From: Siphonodentalium dalli
Lineage: Eukaryota; Mollusca; Scaphopoda; Gadilida; Siphonodentaliidae
Length of the DNA stretch: 64,000 nucleotides
Reading direction: 5' to 3'
Assembly (NCBI GenBank): GCA_032622095.1
Contig: CP136061.1
Span: 53,209,762-53,273,761 of the forward strand
Made by a program: the position numbers and the translations under genes. The notes beneath the pieces are model-generated. The model was not told the DNA's origin. It saw nothing but the letters and a program-made list of their open reading frames with translations, and did no database searches. Positions 36,591 through 46,879 of this stretch are shown piece after piece. The first letter of the stretch is position 1, and each line of letters opens with the position of its first letter.

Positions 36591-36639
36591 TGATTTGTTT
36601 TCTCATTTTGTGCCAACATAAATCGTTTTTTAAATTCCA

Positions 36640-37440
36640 TTTTGGTGCTCGTCGCCCATCCGAACACCACTGACTTGAACAGCACAATATCATAGAGATG
36701 ACTATGCACAAGTTTGGTGGAAATCGGCGACAAATATATTTCATCATTTTTGCTACCCCCTGTTTCTGCTCCTGACACCAACGGCGTCATTTTTTAAATT
36801 TTAACTCGCACCATTATCTTCCTCGTGCCAGCCCCCATTTTCCGCCAACGGCACCAAATTGGCGTTTTTAAATTATATTATTATAATCCTCGTATCATGG
36901 AGAAGAATGCATTTACATTTGTTGGAAATCGGGGCGAAAAATATTTGTTATCAATTTTGGTGATCCTCTCATCTTCAGTGGATCCTTGACTAGAATGACG
37001 CCCAATTTGATACCATTAAGCCACACAAGTAGACTCCTGATATGTATAAGTTTGGTGATAATCGGTAACTAGACACATTCTTATCAAATTTAGCGCCCCT
37101 CCCAATATCTCAACCAAACGGCACCAATTTGGCGTCTTTAAATCACACGATTAGATTGCTTGTGTCATGGAGAAATTTGATAGAAATCGGCGTTAAAATA
37201 TGTTTATCAATGTTTGTGCCCCTCGCCCATTCAGTACACCCCTGATTCGAACGGCGCCACTTTTGACATCTTTAAACCACATATTATATTAATCATATCA
37301 TGGAGATGATTATGCATAAGTTTGGTGGAAATCGGCGACAAAAAGTATTGCAGACCTTCCCCTTTCTGTCCCTGACAACAGCAGCGTCACTTGAGAAAAT
37401 TCTAACCCGCACCATTATCTTCTTCGTAAAAAGTTACCCC
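36640..37440 (+). repeat. Degenerate ~150-bp repeat array (CAAACGGCACCAA family)
   Basis: About five diverged units with GGAGA.GA.TATGCATAAGT, TTGGTGGAAATCGGCGAC and CGAACGGCGCCA. It has the same consensus as 18784-19240 and 28871-29330. Confidence 0.75.
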
Positions 37441-37679
37441 TGTTAGACCCCTTTGTGCCCTGAGAATTTCTATAGAACAGAAAAAGAGACATACAGACAT
37501 TCACAGATATAGATATAACACGTACTGGTCAGATAAACAGAATTAGAAAGATGAAGAATAATTATAAAGTTATTACTGGACATATAGGTCATCCGCGAAA
37601 TGATGCGATATACCATACGATACACTGGCCCTTCCATGCAGTGACCAATGTCCAGCATGAATATGGTGTATATTCAGGG

Positions 37680-39115
37680 TATACGACCTGTAAAGGAGTT
37701 GTCCGGCACCGTTCCTACTAAAAGTCGACCTCAATCGACCGCACCTCCCCAGGGGTCCGAGCGAGATGGGACATGCACTATCGTGGATGATAGACCTATA
37801 CGTACCAAAGTTCCAACCCGAAGTGGATAGCTCGAGCGGAAACGGCAATGTTAACCTCTGACTTGTGGCCGGTTCGAACGGACAAGTCGCTAGCTGTAGA
37901 GGTCATGAATAAATTAACCCATACGCTGCTGCCGAGCCAAATTCGCTATGAATGTAACCAAAAACGCCGAAAAATACAACGCAGACCGCACCGCCACCTG
38001 GGGATCGAGCGAGATGGGGCATGCATTACCGTGCAGGATAGATCTGTATATATGTACCAAAGTTCCAACCAATTCCCAAGTCGATAGCTCGAGCGGAAAC
38101 GGCACTGTTAACCCATAACTTGCGGCCGGTTGCGTCAGGTTCGCAAAAACCAAAAAGGCACCGACCGCACCTGCCCTGGCTGCCTGACCACAAAAAATGG
38201 ACATCATATCATGCAGCGAATACCCCTCTGTATCCATAGCTGTAGCGGAAGAGAATAAATTAGCCCATACGCTGCTGTCGAATTCACTATGATTGTACTT
38301 AAAAACGCCGAAAATATCACCCGCCGACCGCACCGCCACCAGGGGACCGAGCGAGATGGGCATATACTATCGTGCATGATAGACATGACATTGTATGTAC
38401 CAAAGATCCAATCCACAAGTCGATAGCTCGATAGCACTACCATGCGGCCGATTAGGTCAGGTTCGCAAAATTCAAAAATCCACCGACCGCACCTCCCCAA
38501 GCTGCCTGACTACGAATAGGGACTTCATGTCATGCAGCGAATACCCTTCTGCATCCACGGGCGATCGGGCAAGTCGTTATCTGTAGATGTGAATATATTA
38601 AGTTATTAACACATACGCTGAGCACTGTCGAATTCGCTATGAATGTACGCAAAAAACGCCGAAAATAACAGCTGCTGAATGCACCTCCCCCAGGGGTCCG
38701 GGCGAGATGGGGCATGCATCTTCGTACATAATAGACCTGTATCAAAGTTCCAATCCCCAAGTCGAGTGTAATCAATGTGTAATCAATATTACCACTATCA
38801 GTACATGCATGGCATTGGTTATAATAATTAAAATATCATTACCACTGTTAGCAGCGTGTGATATGAGTGTCCCTTTCCGTGGCCAGGCAGCTAGGGGAGG
38901 TGCCTTTTGGATTTTGCGTTCCTGATGGAACCGACCACAAGTTATACTGTTAACCAACAGTACGGTTAGCGCACGAGCTCTCGACTTGGTGGGTGTCGGA
39001 ACTTTGGTACATACGTGTTTATTCTGCACGATAGTGCATGCAACATCTCGCTCGATCTCGGTGCAGCCGGCGGGTGTTATTTTCGGCGTTGTTGCGTATA
39101 TGACAAAAATAGTCT
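37680..39115. repeat. Degenerate ~250-300 bp repeat array with an inverted member
   Basis: Blocks ACGCTGCTG.CGAATTCGCTATGA, AAAACGCCGAAAATA, GACCGCACC.CC, CGAGCGAGATGGGGCATGCA, ATAGACCTGTA..TACCAAAG and CAAGTCGATAGCTCGA recur in order near 37690, 37870-38090, 38110-38430 and 38440-38770. The inverse order appears at 38880-39110 (CTCTCGACTTGG, TTTGGTACATACG, CATCTCGCTCG, TTTTCGGCGTTG). Overlapping short frames on both strands are by-products. Confidence 0.75.
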
Positions 39116-39729
39116 CCCTTTGGGAGCCTTTATTCAACGACGTACGTGTCTACAACCCCTTTGTGCGCTTTGCCCACATTTTAATCTTAACTTTATTTAC
39201 CAGTATATACGAGCCTGCGGCCCCTCCACTTTGGCCCTTTTGCGCGCTTTGATTATTTAAACATTTCTATTTAAATAAATAAAAATATTAAAAAAAATTA
39301 TAAGCAGTTTGATTTAATCAAATTTAATTTAAATTAAAATAATTTGGCTAAACTAATTGTTATATTGAACTCCTTGCTCATTTTAACATGAACAATTGAT
39401 TTTTTGTAAATCAATTTTTTTTAAACTAACGCCGTTATAACATCCGCTGGGTACCCCCAGTCAACATCGAATTGAATTAAACGACCTTACAACACGCTGT
39501 GCCATTATCGGTGACAGCGAACTAACCGTTTGCCTGTGACCTGCTGTATTGACATTCCACCGATTTATATAGTGTAATGCACCTTTTAACAGGCTTTCTT
39601 TCAATTTGGATAGGATGGATATACTTCTCTATGAGTTGTCCCTGGATAACTACCTCTCCGACATTATACACTATTCGTTATCGTTTCTAAACTGTCAGTG
39701 CTATTATAGCTGTTGTAGCTAGTGGGTCA
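39116..39729. other. Gene-free AT-rich stretch
   Basis: No gene or element ends are recognised. It has long A/T runs around 39260-39420. Confidence 0.55.
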
Positions 39730-41905
39730 AAGTCACGTCATAAATCAGCAAAAATATTTCTGGAATGAGGAATTGCGATCGCTACACCGTTTTCTAAAAG
39801 AAAAGCCGAATAGATGGTTCGCCGAAGATAGTCCACACGCATGTGACATGCAGTCGTAGATTGAGTTCAAAGCTGCGAAGCACCTGTTTAGACAGTCCAT
39901 GCGTCTTACACTTCGCCACAGCGAACAGGAGGTGTACGCAAAACTCGAATTCCACGCAAAGATTAATGATGTGCAGTTTTGGAAAACGGTGAACTCGAAG
40001 AATCAAGTTTCGCAATCAAACGGTCTTTGTTCTGTTATGACATTCGGTGACAAAACTCTTCGCAATCCAGCTGATATTCTGTCCGCTTGGAGGTCTTATT
40101 TCGAAAGCCTATACAAACTAGATATCCACGCTGATCCGGAATCGAGGAATCCATACGGATGCGACTACTGTGAATTTTCCAAGAATAACATAGAGACTTT
40201 GCAGACACTACTTTATGTGAACCAATTAGTGTTTCTGAATTGACAGCAGTCATGAAAAATCTTAAACGTGGGAAATCTAGTGGTATTGGCGATGTAGTTA
40301 ACGAACATCTCGTATATATAACGAACATCTCGTATATGGAAGTGACTCCTTCAAATCACTATTGTATCGCCTTTAGAATAGTATGTTAGACTTGGAATGG
40401 ATACAACCTTCCTTAAAAATAGGCATCATTGTTCCCATATTCAAGGGATCACAAACCTATACATGTTTCAGATAGTTACCGTGCTATCACACTCATGTCG
40501 GTGATCTACAAGACATTCGAAAGCATTATGCTAGACATATTTCTGAAGGATGGGAATTTTACATGCAGGTTTCCAAACGAGCTTCAGAACGGCCTTCAGA
40601 AAGGAGTGAACTGTTTGGTGACGTCGTTTGCCCCCCCCCCCCAAGGGGGCAGTTTCCTATGCGAGCGACTTAGATGCAAGGCCTTCTTGTGAAACTATAC
40701 GATCTAGGTTTAAAAGGTAAAGTTATGCGTGTTGTGGCAAACATGCACACAAATTGCACCAGCCGTGTAATGTACAGCGGTTCGTCTTCTATCTGGTATT
40801 CGTAAATGAACTACTGAACTCTCTCTCTGCGATTCTGAACACGGTTTACATATATGAAATACCTCGTGTGTGGAACCTTTAGCTGCTGATGATATTGCTC
40901 TCGTTTCATTGTCCAAATCCGGTCTCGAGTGTTTGATTGACATTTGCTACAAATACAGCCAGCGATGGCGTTTCGAATTTTGAAATAAACAGAGTGTCGT
41001 CGTCGTCTTCAATGAGACAAAGCACCAAAACATGTGTACAATGGAGAAATCTTACCCAGTGTGCGTGAAACACATAGAGTATCTCCCATCGCGTACTCCC
41101 ACGTGTATTTCTCTGAGTTTGCTTGGACTTCTGCCTCTCGAGAGCCAAATTCACACTAAGAAACTTTCGTTGTTATGTAAATTGATTTATTTGCCACAGG
41201 TTCGCCAGGTTCCCCTCAGAATATTTCTTCAGAAGTTCTTCCAATTCACTCTTTTTGCTCGCCGGACTACAGGGTTCGTTCCAGATATAATTGAATTGCT
41301 ACAACTGTATGGTCTACGAACTCATTTGGACTCATTCGTGGAAACTGGTAACTTCCCATCTATTAAGTGTTCGTGGAAACGTCTGATTCAGCAATCAGTT
41401 TGGGAAAGTTATGAGAGAGAATGGCTAGCTGCAGTTTCCGGAGACACAAGTCTTAAAACATTCCAGACAATACACTCAAATCCATCAGCAAAGCTGGAGT
41501 ATATGGGTATTACATGTACTTAGAAAATACCCTCATTATGGCGAAAAGTTGAACAATATCAGGTTTGCTTTTGAACAAAACGACATTCAAAAATAACCTT
41601 GTGTGTTACGCTTGTCAGAGGTGCTATGATAATTAACTTCTTCACGTGATGCGCTACTGCACTTCCGATCTGATTGAGGAACGGTTATTTCGACCATATA
41701 CTCAACCACTATGGGATAGCAACATACCTATATCTGACACAATCAGTGACTCTACACTGTGCTTTTCTTCTTGGAACAGAGCTCGTTACTTCTCCCGACG
41801 AAGTATTGTATCAAATTGAGTTATTATTCTGGGCTCATCAACTTACTTGCTCACCATGTGTCGTCTTATTCGCAGAAACTCAATTTCATATTAGTGTAGC
41901 CAGTA
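39730..41905 (+). pseudogene. Non-LTR retrotransposon (LINE) ORF2 reverse transcriptase remnant
   Basis: In successive frames the plus strand reads KYFWNEELRSLHRF near 39750, EFKAAKHLFRQSMRL near 39865, FWKTVNSKNQ (39976), then LTAVMKNLKRGKSSGI (about 40240) and SDSYRAITLMSVIYKTFE (about 40460). It continues with KLYDLGLKGKVMRVVANMHT (about 40690) and AADDIALVSLSKSGLE at 40882, then a C-terminal region GFVPDIIELLQLYGL...W within 41032-41523. This order matches the linker, reverse transcriptase and C-terminal parts of LINE polymerases common in molluscs and cnidarians. The catalytic box is AADD where YADD or FADD is expected. Stops, frameshifts, a 19-base duplication at 40300-40338 and a C run at 40630 show it is dead. 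Confidence 0.85.
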
Positions 41906-41948
41906 TATTGTTGTCATAAATACTCGCCATAATATCGATCAGCACCCT

Positions 41949-42416
41949 CATATTATGTTATAGCTGTTACAGTATAGACATGCACTCGCGCCTCACTCGC
42001 ATATCATGTTATAACTGTTACAGTATAGACATGCACTCGCGCCTCACTCGCATATCATGTTATAACTGTTACAATATAGATATGCACTCTCGCCTCACAC
42101 TCATATCATGTTATAACTGTTACAGTATAGACATGCACTCGCGCCTCACACGTATATCATGTTATAACTGTTAGAGTATAGACATGCACTCTCGCCTCAC
42201 ACGTATATCATGTTATAACTGTTACAGTATAGACATGCACTCTCGCCTCACACGTAGTATATGTTATAACTGTTACAATATAGACATGCACTCTCGCCTC
42301 ACACGTATATCATGTTATAACTGTTACAGTATAGACATGCACTCTCGCCTCACTCGCATATCATGTTATAACTGCTACAGTACAGACATTATCTCCCGCC
42401 TCACACGCATATGGCT
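41949..42416 (+). repeat. 51-bp minisatellite, about nine units
   Basis: The unit contains ATGTTATAACTGTTACAGTA, TAGACATGCACTC and CGCCTCACTCGCAT and repeats every 51 bp. Because 51 is a multiple of three it opens a repetitive reading frame (17-residue peptide repeat) with one internal stop at 42172. Nothing suggests it is expressed. It lies just behind the LINE remnant. Confidence 0.9.
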
Positions 42417-42423
42417 ACTTTAA

Positions 42424-42600
42424 AACCATATACCCCAGCTCTGTGTTGGTGTGTTTAAACGACGTTGTGATGACCATGTACATGTATATATACCATATTG
42501 TAACCTTTCTGTCTATATTCTTATCCACATAGGAGGCACACAATAAATATATATAATGACATACATATATCGAGTCATAGCCTCATCGAGTTTTTATTTC
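42424..42600 (+). mobile_element. Probable LINE 3' end behind the minisatellite
   Basis: GACCATGTACATGTATATAT, then CTTATCCACATAGGAGGCAC and ACAATAAATATAT look like the 3' untranslated end and polyadenylation signal of the LINE whose polymerase remnant ends at about 41905. The minisatellite would then lie inside its 3' region. Confidence 0.45.
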
Positions 42601-42689
42601 TCGAAAATTTCACTTCATGTGTGGGCTTCCCCCAATATATGCCAGTGTATACACTCTATACACTATTTAATATCCGAGTAAGTTCTGAT

Positions 42690-42900
42690 TATAAGATAAG
42701 ATAATATAACATAAAGTTTATTTAATTATAAAAACACACGTTTTGATCGACTGTAAAATATTACATATATAAATTTTATACAAGTTAAAATAAGTTATCA
42801 CATAAGTTATCCCAAATATCTAACTGTAACATAATTACTATTGAATATTAATTTAAAACACAAGAAAATATCAGTATAATTTCATTTGCCACTTCCAGTA
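42690..42900 (-). mobile_element. Probable LINE 3' tail, minus strand
   Basis: On the minus strand AATTAAATAAACTTTATGTT is followed by ATATTATCTTATCTTATAAT, a polyadenylation-like signal and a short ATCTT tandem tail. No coding part is attached. Confidence 0.4.
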
Positions 42901-43909
42901 TTAAAAGATAATTTTCTGGAATAATACAAAAATAAAATGTTAAAGCTATGGTGAGCGTTCATGGTGGAGGATATTGTTGTTAAAATAGTCACATCCGTTT
43001 AACTGCCATAAACAAAGTTATTATATTATAGACAAATTTAATTCTTATACCAATTATAAATATCGCGTAAATTGCATGGTATTGTGATGTTAGTACTATG
43101 TATTATGTACTACGTAACGAGTATGCGATAAGCACAACACTCAACACCGCGGGGATACCCCAACAAGGTAAATTTTGGTTATAAATGGCACCAAGTTGTT
43201 TACAACATGCCGGTATAGCGCTTGCTAATCATAGCCTCTCAAGATTTCGGTACTGAATGGATCACCGTAAATGATCTCCCAAAACATCGCCACGGTGATG
43301 AGTGTTTTGCTTATCGCTCACTATTTACGTGCTGTATATAAACAAACGCTCGGCTCACACATTGTATTTTGTTGGTAATATATCAAGTATACCATCAGTA
43401 TACTATACTATTAGTATATTCTTGAGGAAATTTTCAAAATTTGGTCAATGTTAATTTTTAAATTATAAACTATAATGGAGGTCATCCGTGCCTTTAAAGT
43501 GGTAGTGGTATTTACATTTATTTGATAGTTTATAGTTAAAATAGTCTGGTGGGGTGTCTTTCACCTCTGGAATGCTTTCACTTGCTTCTCTGCCACCTAC
43601 TCCATCCATTCGCCCAGAGACTCCCCAACCCCCTGATAGAATAATATATGTCAGAAAAATAACAAATATTAGTGCTAATACGTCTAATGACTTGGAGTAC
43701 ATCGCGGTCCGGAAATAGAAAACACACGACACGTAATCAGATCCACTATTTATTATCTTATGTGCTTCAGAAATTTTCGAGACCATGCATGTTAAGTAGA
43801 TTATTTCGGGTCAGGTCGCTAATCAGTATACACGTGATAAAGAACACGGGGAATGGAAAATCAAACTCCGACATTTTGTTTATTCAAGTTAGTCCACGTA
43901 CGTTTTAAA
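42901..43909. other. Intergenic, 3' side of the zinc-finger gene
   Basis: No second gene is seen. Short frames at 43463-43786 (minus) and 43672-43908 (plus) are unsupported. On the minus strand AATAAA occurs at 43884-43879 (26 bases past the stop codon) and again at 43754-43749; either could end the zinc-finger transcript. Confidence 0.5.
43879..43884 (-). promoter_or_regulatory. Possible polyadenylation signal of the zinc-finger gene
   Basis: AATAAA on the minus strand, 26 bases after the TAA stop. The 3' untranslated region would be very short. A second AATAAA at 43754-43749 is the alternative. Confidence 0.35.
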
Positions 43910-45715
43910 TTATGTATAGTTGTAGCCCCCCATATGCTCTCCTAAATGTATCATTAATTCTGGTATATTAGCGAATCTACCCAAACAAATATCACACGTT
44001 TCAGTCTTAGTGTCATCATAATTTTCCGCAACGTCACTCTCTGGTGATGAAACTGATTTGTCTTCGTTAAACTCCTTTTTAATTGTCAGGGTACTTTCCA
44101 CATAGTTGCGCTGACCTTCAACTGCCGCCACAGCGATTGGCTGGTTACTTCTCAACTTCCCCGGTTCGCCTTCCATCTTTATTGTCACAGGGGACTCAGT
44201 GTCATCAACCTTCCACGTTGGTGATATCGATTCGCTGCCTACTTCACATTCTGCATTATTTCCCACCGGTATGTCACTCGACCTGCCAGCATCTTCTTCA
44301 GAACCAGAACCAGATCTGCTTCGTCGTTGCGTTGTGACCCTTGGACTGGATTCTGATTCAGAAATATCAGTAGCATCATTTAAATTGATGTCCAAACTAT
44401 TATTATTCCGTTTAAGTGTCGTATTCTGGTCCTGAATTATTCTAAGACTCTCACAAAACGATAATGTTCTTGCATCTAAGAGTCGTGATGCCTCTCCATA
44501 AATTAACTTATGGTGTGACATAATGTGTCCTTTCAGAGCATTATATGTTCGTGGTATCCGCGAACATTTAGGACATTTCAAAGGATTTTCGTTCCGTTTT
44601 TCCTTCTCTTCGAATTCGTGCTGACGTAAGTGAGTTATCAGCGATTTCTGCATAGTGACCTGTTTGAAACACAGAAAACAGATCTTGTCTGGATCCGATT
44701 TGTGAACTTTCATATGTGTTCTGCGATGCGATAGCTGCGAGAAGCGTTTATGGCATATCTCACACTCGTATGGCTTTTCCCCGGTGTGAAAGCGGATGTG
44801 GATAAGAAGCTCCTGTCGTCTCGTGAATTTTTTCTCACAAGTTGGGCAAGTAAACTGGCGGTCTTTGTGCACCAACATATGGAGGCGAAGATGAGATGGT
44901 TCCATGAAAGTTTTTTGACAAAAATCGCATTCTATATCCCTGTTGCGTTCCGTGTGTTTCGAGATGACATGCTTTTTCTTTCCATTGAGCTGGGCGCAAC
45001 GAAAATCACAAAAATCGCACTTGTATCGTCTCAAACCTGTGTGTGTTTCTAAATGTGTTTTTAGCTTTCCCTTGGTCCTAAATTTTTTCTCACATACATC
45101 ACAAGCGTGGTCTTTTTGGTCTGAATGTGTTTTTCTGTGATTTCGCAATCCAGCTGCTTGGGCAAAGCGCTTTTCACATATATCACATTCATACTGCTTA
45201 ACATCACTGTGGATGTCCATGTGCATGCGGTATGATGCTGCTATCACAAAAGTACTTCCACAAATCTCACATTTGTATGGTCGATTCTGATATCCATCAT
45301 GAGTCTGAATATGCTTCTTCAATGTTGACATCTGAGTGAACTTCAAGAGACATATGTCACATTGATAGTTTTTAATACCTTCGTGAATCAACATGTGTAT
45401 TTTAAGACCACGGTGGTGGGTGAATTTCAATAGACAAACGTCACACTGGAATTTCTTAGAGCCAGAGTGAATTATTTCATGACTCTTTAGCTCACCTCTT
45501 GTTGTGAACATTCTGAGACAGATGTCACACTTATAGTCCCTAACACCAGTATGAGTCAGCATGTGCCTTGTAAGACCTTGTTTGCGTCCAAACATGTCTC
45601 CGCATACGTCACATCGGTAATCGCGCTTCCCAGTGTGTATAATCATGTGGCTATCAAGGTGCGACAGTGCACCGAAGCGTTTAAAGCACACGTCACACTT
45701 ATATTTGGGCTTCAT
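43910..45715 (-). CDS. C2H2 zinc-finger protein, 15 fingers, intronless
   Basis: A single open frame of 601 residues. I start at the ATG at 45715: the frame is open upstream to a GTG at 45787, which is not a plausible animal start, and this ATG has A at -3. Fingers 1-14 run from residue 6 to about 400 with the C-x2-C-x12-H-x3-5-H pattern. A fifteenth, CDICLGRFANIPELMIHLGEH-like but one residue shorter than I can quote in full, sits at the C terminus. Between them is an acidic, Ser-rich linker of about 170 residues with KMEGEPG and TIKKEFNED blocks, the latter resembling SUMO-type sites. One linker is the classic TGEKPY; the others vary. No KRAB, BTB or ZAD domain is seen. It likely binds DNA in the nucleus as a transcription regulator. 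Its targets are unknown. Confidence 0.9.
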   Translation of the reverse strand: MKPKYKCDVCFKRFGALSHLDSHMIIHTGKRDYRCDVCGDMFGRKQGLTRHMLTHTGVRDYKCDICLRMFTTRGELKSHEIIHSGSKKFQCDVCLLKFTHHRGLKIHMLIHEGIKNYQCDICLLKFTQMSTLKKHIQTHDGYQNRPYKCEICGSTFVIAASYRMHMDIHSDVKQYECDICEKRFAQAAGLRNHRKTHSDQKDHACDVCEKKFRTKGKLKTHLETHTGLRRYKCDFCDFRCAQLNGKKKHVISKHTERNRDIECDFCQKTFMEPSHLRLHMLVHKDRQFTCPTCEKKFTRRQELLIHIRFHTGEKPYECEICHKRFSQLSHRRTHMKVHKSDPDKICFLCFKQVTMQKSLITHLRQHEFEEKEKRNENPLKCPKCSRIPRTYNALKGHIMSHHKLIYGEASRLLDARTLSFCESLRIIQDQNTTLKRNNNSLDINLNDATDISESESSPRVTTQRRSRSGSGSEEDAGRSSDIPVGNNAECEVGSESISPTWKVDDTESPVTIKMEGEPGKLRSNQPIAVAAVEGQRNYVESTLTIKKEFNEDKSVSSPESDVAENYDDTKTETCDICLGRFANIPELMIHLGEHMGGYNYT

Positions 45716-46879
45716 CTTTGTGGCACGTATACATGTATATAGTCCTATCCAATTTAGTTCAACTGGCGTATTTTTTATCAAGCGCACAGCGGAGAAAGAT
45801 TCGGTAGGGCCTACACATGAGCATGAAGTGCTTGTGTCCTGCTGGTATGTGAAGAATCAGTCATTGCCAACGTACCACTCGAAAGAGCGATCAATTTGAA
45901 CACAGTCTACTCAGTCAACCAAAAGTTCCGCGTCAGCCGGGGCGGAAGGGGGGGGGGGGGGGGTCGGAAAAAATGTCCAGACACGTATGCTACTTTTTTG
46001 CCGATGACCAGTTTGTCGATGACCCACCCACCCCGACCCCAATTTTTTTTCCATTTCATAGAGTTTTTACTAGCCATGTTTTGACACCCACCCCTTTGTG
46101 GAACGCAAAACACAAACATACATAGAAAACCAGGACCAAACCTCCTACATTGAGCTTCAGTGAATCTAGTAATAGTATAGTCGTTGTGGCGATTTTGGAC
46201 GGTGAACGTAGAACAAATTGTTATAAAGCCAGTTTTGGTGTCATTTTGACCGGGAATGTTTGGACAACAATATATCCAAAATCCGCTAAAATCCGGTTTG
46301 GGGAAATTGTTTTACAGTCATTTGAATACAGGACGTTTCGTCATTATGCCACAAAATTTCGTAATGCAGATAAATACAAACATTTTACTTGTGTTAGCTC
46401 GCAAACCACTAAGGCGTGGCAAGTTCGCATGAATAATTGTCATATGATGATACGACAACATGACCCACCACAATGTAAGCCATATTTGCCCCCACCAATA
46501 AAGAGCGTTCAGTAAAATACCATATATAAAGAGCGTTTTGTGAGCGTTGGAGGAAAACACCACAATAAGCCATGTGTGCGCTCCAGTGATAAAGCACGTT
46601 ATCATAGAACGACATAACGCACTTCACTGCAGTTGTGCAAACCACAAGTCGCATTGTTCAGTTGTTTCTAATATATCACTTCGATTTGTATCTCTAATTG
46701 TGAAAGTTGTAAAAGTAGCTTTTTTAGGAGTCGGACAAATGTTTCCTGTTGAAAACTAACGGTGACAACGTACGCAGGAGATTTGTTTTGGTTAATTTGA
46801 TTGCTTCATTCGTTGTTCTCGTGTTCTGTTTTATTATTACATATTTATTCTCGCTCTATTTCATTTCTCATTGTTGATA
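45716..46879. other. Divergent intergenic region between the two long frames
   Basis: About 1.16 kb separates the start codons of the minus-strand zinc-finger gene and the plus-strand orphan gene. It contains a poly-G-led repeat (45947-46105). A 121-codon frame at 46150-46515 resembles nothing I know. No TATA box or initiator can be assigned with confidence. Confidence 0.5.
45947..46105. mobile_element. Poly-G-led MITE-like element
   Basis: A run of about 14 G then TCGGAAAAAATGTCC is followed after ~60 bp by GACCCACCCACCCCGACCCC and, near 46085, by GACACCCACCCCT. Poly-G, TCGGAAAAAA and GGGTGGGTGTC are also the terminal and subterminal blocks of the 3371-4928 element, so it belongs to the same family. 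Exact ends are uncertain. Confidence 0.6.

Noticed and set aside
36105-36593. 162-codon Ser/Ile-rich open frame and its antisense partners
   Set aside because: It is the translation of a TCA/ATC microsatellite; every frame is low complexity.
41949-42416. CRISPR-like array of 51-bp units
   Set aside because: The whole unit repeats head to tail with no variable spacers. It is a minisatellite in a eukaryotic context.
41980-42423. Repetitive peptide gene (17-residue repeats)
   Set aside because: The frame exists only because 51 is divisible by three. It has an internal stop and no signal or flanking gene structure.
45716-45787. Longer zinc-finger protein start at 45787
   Set aside because: The codon there is GTG, not ATG. 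The first in-frame ATG is at 45715, directly ahead of finger 1, with A at -3.
46150-46515. 121-codon frame upstream of the orphan gene as an extra exon or gene
   Set aside because: It shows no family resemblance and no splice or frame link. The downstream ATG has a strong context of its own.
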